This document shows, piece after piece, positions 60,102-64,000 of a DNA stretch of 64,000 bases. Both the position numbers and the translations under genes were made by a program. The notes beneath the pieces were generated by a model that saw only the letters and a list, made by a program, of their open reading frames with translations, made no database searches and had not been told where the DNA came from. Source of the stretch: Butyricicoccus_B sp017886875 (lineage in GTDB: Bacteria > Bacillota > Clostridia > Oscillospirales > Butyricicoccaceae); contig OZ007036.1 in the NCBI GenBank assembly GCA_963931655.1, positions 62,001 through 126,000 of the forward strand, in the 5' to 3' direction. Every line of letters begins with the position of its first letter. Positions within the stretch are counted from its first letter, which is position 1.

Positions 60102-61832
60102 ATGGAACAAAATATCTTACTTTTTGACGGTGCGATGGGTACATATTATAGCACTTGTTATCCAGATGACACTTCAAAATGTGAATGGGCAAATATAAAT
60201 CACCCAGAGCGTATTATAAAAATACATACTGAATATATAAATGCAGGTGCAAATGCAATCAAAACAAACACATTTGCAGCTACTCCAAAGGCTCTTGAAT
60301 GTGATATAGCTCAAATTAAAAATATTATAAAATCCGCTTGGGATAATGCAAAAAAAGCAACAGAAAACAAAGAGTGTAAGATTTTTGCAGATTTATGCCC
60401 AATAGATGAACAAAAAGATGACGTTTATGCGGTTTTAGATGAATTTTTGAGTTTAGGTGCAAAAAATTTCTTATTTGAAACCTTAGCAGATGATACCAAT
60501 TTATCAGATTTTACTGCATATATTAAATTAAAATGTAATGATGCATATATAATTGCCTCTTTTGCTGTAACTCCAGACGGTTTTACACGTCATGGACTGG
60601 CTGCACATAATCTTATAAAACGAGTTTGTGAGGATAAAAATTTAGATGCAGTAGGTTTAAACTGTGTATCTGGACCTTTGCATTTACTACAAACTGCAAA
60701 AACACTTGATATTCAAAATTTAGGTAAGACATTTTCTGTTATGCCTAATGCGGGGTATCCAACTGTTATTGATGGCAGAACGGTTTTTGACAGCAGCCCT
60801 AACTATTTCGCTGAAAGGTGTTCAGAACTTGTAAAAATAGGCGTTAATATTATCGGTGGTTGTTGTGGCACAACCCCAGAGCATATTAAACAAGTTAGTC
60901 GTAAGCTTGATGGGAAACTTATAACCAAGACTATAACACCAGTAGAGAAAGATAAAAAGCCTGATTTTACAAATGTAAAAAACCGCCTTGCAGAAAAACT
61001 GGAACAGGGTAAGCGTATTATTGCGGTTGAATTAGACCCTCCAGCGGACTCAAATATTCAAAAGTTTATGGAGGGTGCAAGAAAACTTAAACAAATGGGT
61101 GTTGATGCGGTAACTATTGCAGATTGTCCGGTAGCTAGAGTGCGTGTTGACTCCTCACTTCTTGCGGCTAAACTTCATAGAGAACTTGATTTAGACCCAA
61201 TACCACATATGACCTGTCGTGATAGAAATATCAATGCAACAAAAGCACTGCTTTTAGGTTTGTCTGTGGAACAGGTGCAAAATGTGCTTGTTGTAACAGG
61301 TGACCCTGTGCCATCGGCGGCAAAAGATGAGGTTAAAGCAGTATTTTCATTTAATTCAGTTGTACTTGCTGATTATATTCGTCAGCTTTCCGAAGATGGT
61401 CTATGTTCTCCATTTTCTGTTTATGGTGCATTAAATGTAAATGCTAAAAACTTTGATGCAGAGTTAAGAAAAGCGGTAAGAAAACAAAATGCAGGCGTAT
61501 GTGCATTTTTAACTCAGCCAGTATATACCGAAAGAGCTTTTGAAAATCTTAAAAAGGCTTATGATACATTGGATTGTAAGATTTTAGGCGGTATAATACC
61601 TATTGTCAGCCATAGAAACGCTTTATTTATGAGCCAAGAAATGGCGGGTATAGATATCCCAGAGGATATTGTAAATATGTATGAAGGGCTTGACAGAGAT
61701 AGTGCAGAAGAACTTGCGGTTAAACTATCCGTTGATGTTGCTAATCGTATGCGTGACTTTACTCATGGCTGGTATTTGATTACTCCATTCCAAAGAGTTT
61801 CACTTATAGAAAAGATTTTAAATAAACTTTGA
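60102..61832 (+). CDS. Homocysteine S-methyltransferase/methylenetetrahydrofolate reductase fusion
   Basis: 576-residue bifunctional protein. Residues about 1-280 are a homocysteine methyltransferase domain (LLFDGAMGTYYSTCY, GLNCVSGPLHLL, zinc Cys pair GGCCGTTPEH). Residues about 300-576 are MetF (IIAVELDPPADSNIQKF, VLVVTGDPVPSAAKD, FLTQPVYTERAFENL), reducing methylene-THF to methyl-THF with FAD. It follows metH by 22 bases, so methyl-THF is made and consumed by products of one operon. Such fusions are known in Firmicutes. Confidence 0.93.
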   Translation: MEQNILLFDGAMGTYYSTCYPDDTSKCEWANINHPERIIKIHTEYINAGANAIKTNTFAATPKALECDIAQIKNIIKSAWDNAKKATENKECKIFADLCPIDEQKDDVYAVLDEFLSLGAKNFLFETLADDTNLSDFTAYIKLKCNDAYIIASFAVTPDGFTRHGLAAHNLIKRVCEDKNLDAVGLNCVSGPLHLLQTAKTLDIQNLGKTFSVMPNAGYPTVIDGRTVFDSSPNYFAERCSELVKIGVNIIGGCCGTTPEHIKQVSRKLDGKLITKTITPVEKDKKPDFTNVKNRLAEKLEQGKRIIAVELDPPADSNIQKFMEGARKLKQMGVDAVTIADCPVARVRVDSSLLAAKLHRELDLDPIPHMTCRDRNINATKALLLGLSVEQVQNVLVVTGDPVPSAAKDEVKAVFSFNSVVLADYIRQLSEDGLCSPFSVYGALNVNAKNFDAELRKAVRKQNAGVCAFLTQPVYTERAFENLKKAYDTLDCKILGGIIPIVSHRNALFMSQEMAGIDIPEDIVNMYEGLDRDSAEELAVKLSVDVANRMRDFTHGWYLITPFQRVSLIEKILNKL

Positions 61833-61880
61833 GAATTTTGTGAAAATCATGTACAATTTGTTAAATATGAGCTTAATATG

Positions 61881-61909
61881 TTGTAACAGTGTTAGAGTTT
61901 TGGTACAAT
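61881..61909 (+). promoter_or_regulatory. Promoter of the CBS protein gene
   Basis: TTGTAA (61881-61886), 17-bp spacer, extended -10 TGG-TACAAT (61904-61909). Confidence 0.6.
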
Positions 61910-61968
61910 ATGCTTAGAGATAAAACAATTTATCTAGTATAAATGTATTAGAAAGAAGTAGAAAAATT

Positions 61969-62436
61969 ATGAATATAATGTTTTTTTTAACACCAAAACA
62001 TCAGGTATCATATTTATATCATGACCAAACAATAGCCGAAGGCTTGGAAAGTATGCAGGAAGCTGGTTATACAGCTATTCCGCTTATCTCAAGAGAAGGC
62101 AGATACATAGGAACGGTTACAGAGGGTGATTTTTTAAGGGCTTTATCAAACCCTAATATATGGCAGCAACGTGATATTATGTATATGGAACAAATAGAGC
62201 GTAGAGTACAAAATAAACCTGTTAGGGCAGATGCTCAAATAAATGATTTACTCGACACAGCACTTCATCAAAATTTTGTTCCTGTGATTGATGATAGAGA
62301 TTGCTTTGTTGGAATTGTAACTCGTCAACGTATTATGGATTATTGCATTTCAGAAATTAAGAAAAAAGCTGAGAAAATGCAAAAGCAAGAAAAAGTTATA
62401 AATGCTCAAAAAGAATTAAATAGGCTTTGGGGCTGA
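61969..62436 (+). CDS. CBS-domain-pair protein
   Basis: 155-residue protein consisting of two CBS domains (about 1-60 with AIPLISREGRYIGTVTEGDFL, about 65-120 with FVPVIDDRDCFVGIVTRQRIMDY) and a short helical Lys/Gln tail. CBS pairs bind adenine nucleotides or SAM/c-di-AMP; ligand and partner unknown. Own promoter and terminator. No effector domain is attached. Confidence 0.88.
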   Translation: MNIMFFLTPKHQVSYLYHDQTIAEGLESMQEAGYTAIPLISREGRYIGTVTEGDFLRALSNPNIWQQRDIMYMEQIERRVQNKPVRADAQINDLLDTALHQNFVPVIDDRDCFVGIVTRQRIMDYCISEIKKKAEKMQKQEKVINAQKELNRLWG

Positions 62437-62442
62437 TTTTAT

Positions 62443-62477
62443 AAACAGACGTGCATGTGTGCGTCTGTTTTTTTTAG
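62443..62477 (+). terminator. Terminator after the CBS gene
   Basis: Stem AAACAGACG/CGTCTGTTT (62443-62451 with 62462-62470) followed by T run. Confidence 0.88.
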
Positions 62478-62516
62478 TGTGCAACCGCTGGTTGACAGAT
62501 TGACAAGGCGAATTGA

Positions 62517-62545
62517 TTGCAAAAAATACCGTTTATTGATATTAT
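62517..62545 (+). promoter_or_regulatory. Promoter of the membrane-anchored XRE regulator
   Basis: TTGCAA (62517-62522), 17-bp spacer, extended -10 TGA-TATTAT (62540-62545). The transcript would begin near 62552, so a start codon before that can be excluded. Confidence 0.65.
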
Positions 62546-62585
62546 AAAGGCACAAGAAAGAATATTTGAAAGTGTGGTGTTTATT

Positions 62586-63605
62586 ATGACAACGGGTGAA
62601 AAAATACAAAATTTACGTCAGAAAAAAGGCTGGTCACAAGAAAGACTTGGGCAAGAACTAAATTTATCAAGACAATCTATTTCAAAATGGGAGTCTGGCA
62701 CAGCCACTCCAACAGTTGACAATCTTAAAGAGCTTGCAAAAATATTTGATGTTTCGGTTGATAGTCTTTTGGGAAATGAAATAAATATTTTAGAAAAAGA
62801 CAAAAAAGAAGATAAATTTATAAAAATTTTTCCTTTTGTGCTAACTGGAATTATAGCAGTTATTGCAATAGTGCTTATAGTATCTCAAGTTAAAATGTAT
62901 AATCGTTTAGAATGGCTTGAAAATAGAATTAACAGTTTAGGAGTAACAACAAACACTGTTTATGTGCCATCTGCTACAAATAGTGAACAAAGTTTATTTA
63001 CAAGCACTGAAATTAAAGTACAGAAATATTATCAAAATAGAACTATGGATATACTTATATCTGTTTTACCGAAAAGCGATGTAGAGGGTACAAAAGTCGA
63101 ATTTTCAATAACAGATGAACAAGTTATAACAACAGAAAAACAAGGTCAGTCATATAATGCGGTTGTAAATGTGCCTTGGGTAGCAGAGCCAACTATAAAT
63201 GCATCAATTATTAAGCCAGATGGAACAATAGAAAATGAAACATTGTATGTGAATTGGATAAATGAAGATTTATTTGAAGTTAGGATTGAACCAGCTTATA
63301 ATGCAAGAGGTGTATATGTAGAATTTTGTAAAGTATATGGCATGGATTATATTTCAGGAAGTACGGAAAACCTGTTAAGTGGTCAGCCAAGTTTCTTTAA
63401 ATGGAAAGTAACTCAAGATGGTAAAACTATAAAAACAGGTACAGAAAAGATTGATAATTATGAGGAATATGAGAGCATGGAGCAAACTATACTTGATGAA
63501 AATATAAAAGGTTTGGATAAAAATAAAAAATTCAGTATTACTTTAGATATTACAGATGTAAACGGAATAAAAACAACATTAGAAAAAGATATACAGCTTT
63601 ATTAA
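62586..63605 (+). CDS. XRE-family regulator with membrane span and extracytoplasmic domain
   Basis: 339-residue protein. Residues 1-62 form a Cro/CI helix-turn-helix (GEKIQNLRQKKGWSQERLGQ, LSRQSISKWESGTATPTVD); a membrane helix at about 80-102 (FPFVLTGIIAVIAIVLIVSQ) follows; residues about 125-339 are an extracytoplasmic beta-rich region, possibly two Ig-like domains. The usual family position is HTH plus one helix; the long outer domain suggests direct sensing of an extracellular signal. ATG 62586 chosen from the promoter and alignment. Target genes unknown. Confidence 0.83.
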   Translation: MTTGEKIQNLRQKKGWSQERLGQELNLSRQSISKWESGTATPTVDNLKELAKIFDVSVDSLLGNEINILEKDKKEDKFIKIFPFVLTGIIAVIAIVLIVSQVKMYNRLEWLENRINSLGVTTNTVYVPSATNSEQSLFTSTEIKVQKYYQNRTMDILISVLPKSDVEGTKVEFSITDEQVITTEKQGQSYNAVVNVPWVAEPTINASIIKPDGTIENETLYVNWINEDLFEVRIEPAYNARGVYVEFCKVYGMDYISGSTENLLSGQPSFFKWKVTQDGKTIKTGTEKIDNYEEYESMEQTILDENIKGLDKNKKFSITLDITDVNGIKTTLEKDIQLY

Positions 63606-63610
63606 AATTT

Positions 63611-63642
63611 AAACCGCTTGTTTTATAGACAGGCGGTTTTTT
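63611..63642 (+). terminator. Terminator after the membrane-anchored XRE gene
   Basis: AAACCGC pairs with GCGGTTT (63611-63617 with 63633-63639) with inner TGT/ACA pairing, followed by T run. Confidence 0.85.
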
Positions 63643-63657
63643 ATGGTCAAAATAAAA

Positions 63658-63755
63658 TGACAAGAAAAGTTGTCAAAAAGTGTTGACAAATATAGTTGTC
63701 AATGATATTATAACTATGACAAAGAAAATTGTCATTATGACAGGTATACTTGTCA
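63658..63755 (+). promoter_or_regulatory. Four 18-bp inverted repeats TGACAA-N6-TTGTCA (operator cluster)
   Basis: Copies at 63658-63675, 63684-63701, 63717-63734 and 63738-63755 (the last with TGACAG in the left arm), all with a 6-base spacer. The first is upstream of the -35, the second covers the -35 and spacer, the third the transcription start, and the fourth the leader just before the ribosome binding site. Confidence 0.85.
63683..63711 (+). promoter_or_regulatory. Promoter of the small XRE repressor gene
   Basis: TTGACA (63683-63688), 17-bp spacer, extended -10 TGA-TATTAT (63706-63711), overlapping operator copy 2. Confidence 0.85.
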
Positions 63756-63772
63756 AAAGGAGGTGCTTTTAT

Positions 63773-63979
63773 ATGCCACTTGGAAACCGTGTGAAGGAAT
63801 TTCGAGCAGCAAAAAATTTAAATCAACAAGAGTTAGGTTCGCTTGTTGGTGCATCAAGGCAAACAATAAGCCTCATAGAGAGGGGAGATTATAACCCATC
63901 TATAACACTTGCACTAAAAATAGCAGGTGTATTTCAAAAAACAGTAGAAGAAGTATTTTATTTGACAGAGGAGGAGTAG
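63773..63979 (+). CDS. Small XRE/Cro-type repressor
   Basis: 68-residue single-domain helix-turn-helix protein (RVKEFRAAKNLNQQELGSLV, ASRQTISLIERGDYNPS) of the YozG-like family that usually pairs with a small membrane protein. The ATG at 63773 has AAAGGAGGTG upstream; a longer frame from 63680 runs through the promoter and operators and is rejected. The next gene starts two bases after the stop with GAGGAGG, consistent with a repressor-membrane protein operon autoregulated through the four inverted repeats. Confidence 0.88.
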   Translation: MPLGNRVKEFRAAKNLNQQELGSLVGASRQTISLIERGDYNPSITLALKIAGVFQKTVEEVFYLTEEE

Positions 63980-63981
63980 AC

Positions 63982-64000
63982 ATGAAAAAGAAAGTTGGTC
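63982..64000 (+). CDS. Start of a gene cut by the right window edge
   Basis: ATG preceded by GAGGAGG at suitable spacing and reading MKKKVG to the edge. Likely the partner of the XRE repressor; identity cannot be told from six residues. Confidence 0.5.

Noticed and set aside
62517..62585. Longer XRE regulator beginning at TTG 62517
   Set aside because: The codon lies in the -35 hexamer and the added residues do not match the family; ATG 62586 aligns with the HTH start.
63680..63772. Longer small XRE protein beginning near 63680
   Set aside because: It would be translated through the promoter and operator repeats; the AAAGGAGGTG site fixes the start at 63773.

Overview
This is an A+T-rich chromosomal window from a Gram-positive, anaerobic, probably endospore-forming member of the Clostridia (Oscillospirales/Ruminococcaceae-like; inference from gene content, no database search). 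Supporting evidence: a WalRK-YycH-YycI system, a class III (anaerobic) ribonucleotide reductase, the IspH-S1 fusion typical of Clostridia, sporulation genes yunB and ytfJ/gerW, frequent TTG/GTG starts with strong Shine-Dalgarno sequences, and near-consensus sigma-A promoters. I see no tRNA, rRNA, CRISPR array, insertion sequence or prophage. No gene-free stretch exceeds 300 bases; the longest (24657-24915, 30221-30458, 51404-51638) hold a candidate small RNA, WalR-type boxes, and promoter/hairpin elements.

Layout. 1-4133: end of glycogen phosphorylase, a GH13 maltodextrin hydrolase and a Nudix hydrolase. 4169-11628: wal operon (walR, walK, yycH, yycI), then murA, yycJ and rlmH; murA sits inside the cluster and no htrA is present. 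11684-12220: nitroreductase, divergent from nrdD-nrdG-dut (12428-15497), whose promoter carries two NrdR-like boxes 31 bp apart. 15542-19794 (minus): folD, lgt and a pair of M16 peptidase-like proteins. 19972-23572: ylxM-ffh-rpsP-khpA-rimM-trmD, without rplS. 23715-25893: a 1-phosphofructokinase-like PfkB kinase, a free-standing small RNA candidate, a zinc-ribbon protein and EF-P. 26067-31987 (minus): a Cys-rich membrane mini-protein, an SLH protein, MtaB, an SH3b-NlpC/P60 wall hydrolase co-transcribed with a 98-residue unknown behind two perfect WalR-type boxes, a DauR-like regulator and YunB. 32097-34111: a MarR-OYE-flavodoxin operon.

34150-44556 (minus): IspH-S1 fusion, plsC, cmk, a HI0933-type flavoprotein, RpiR regulator, rluB, dacF, ytfJ, DUF2953, scpB, scpA and an M50 protease. 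44634-47195: an unusual locus with a Ser/Thr/Tyr tetrapeptide-repeat protein, a translationally coupled glycosyltransferase-like protein and a divergent FkbM methyltransferase; this is the most likely undescribed system here. 47218-51403: a 2-hydroxyacyl-CoA dehydratase-activase-type protein split into two overlapping genes. 51639-54405: MATE exporter and PepD. 54602-56952: ABC importer. 57037-61832: cobalamin methionine synthase with a separate reactivation-domain protein and a homocysteine methyltransferase-MetF fusion. 61969-64000: CBS protein, membrane-anchored XRE regulator, and a small XRE repressor gene behind four copies of an 18-bp inverted repeat, followed by a gene cut by the window edge.

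Functionally the window is mostly housekeeping (envelope control, translation, one-carbon metabolism, dNTP supply). WalRK, MurA, the NlpC/P60 hydrolase and DacF form an envelope theme; folD, metH and the MetF fusion form a folate/methionine theme.
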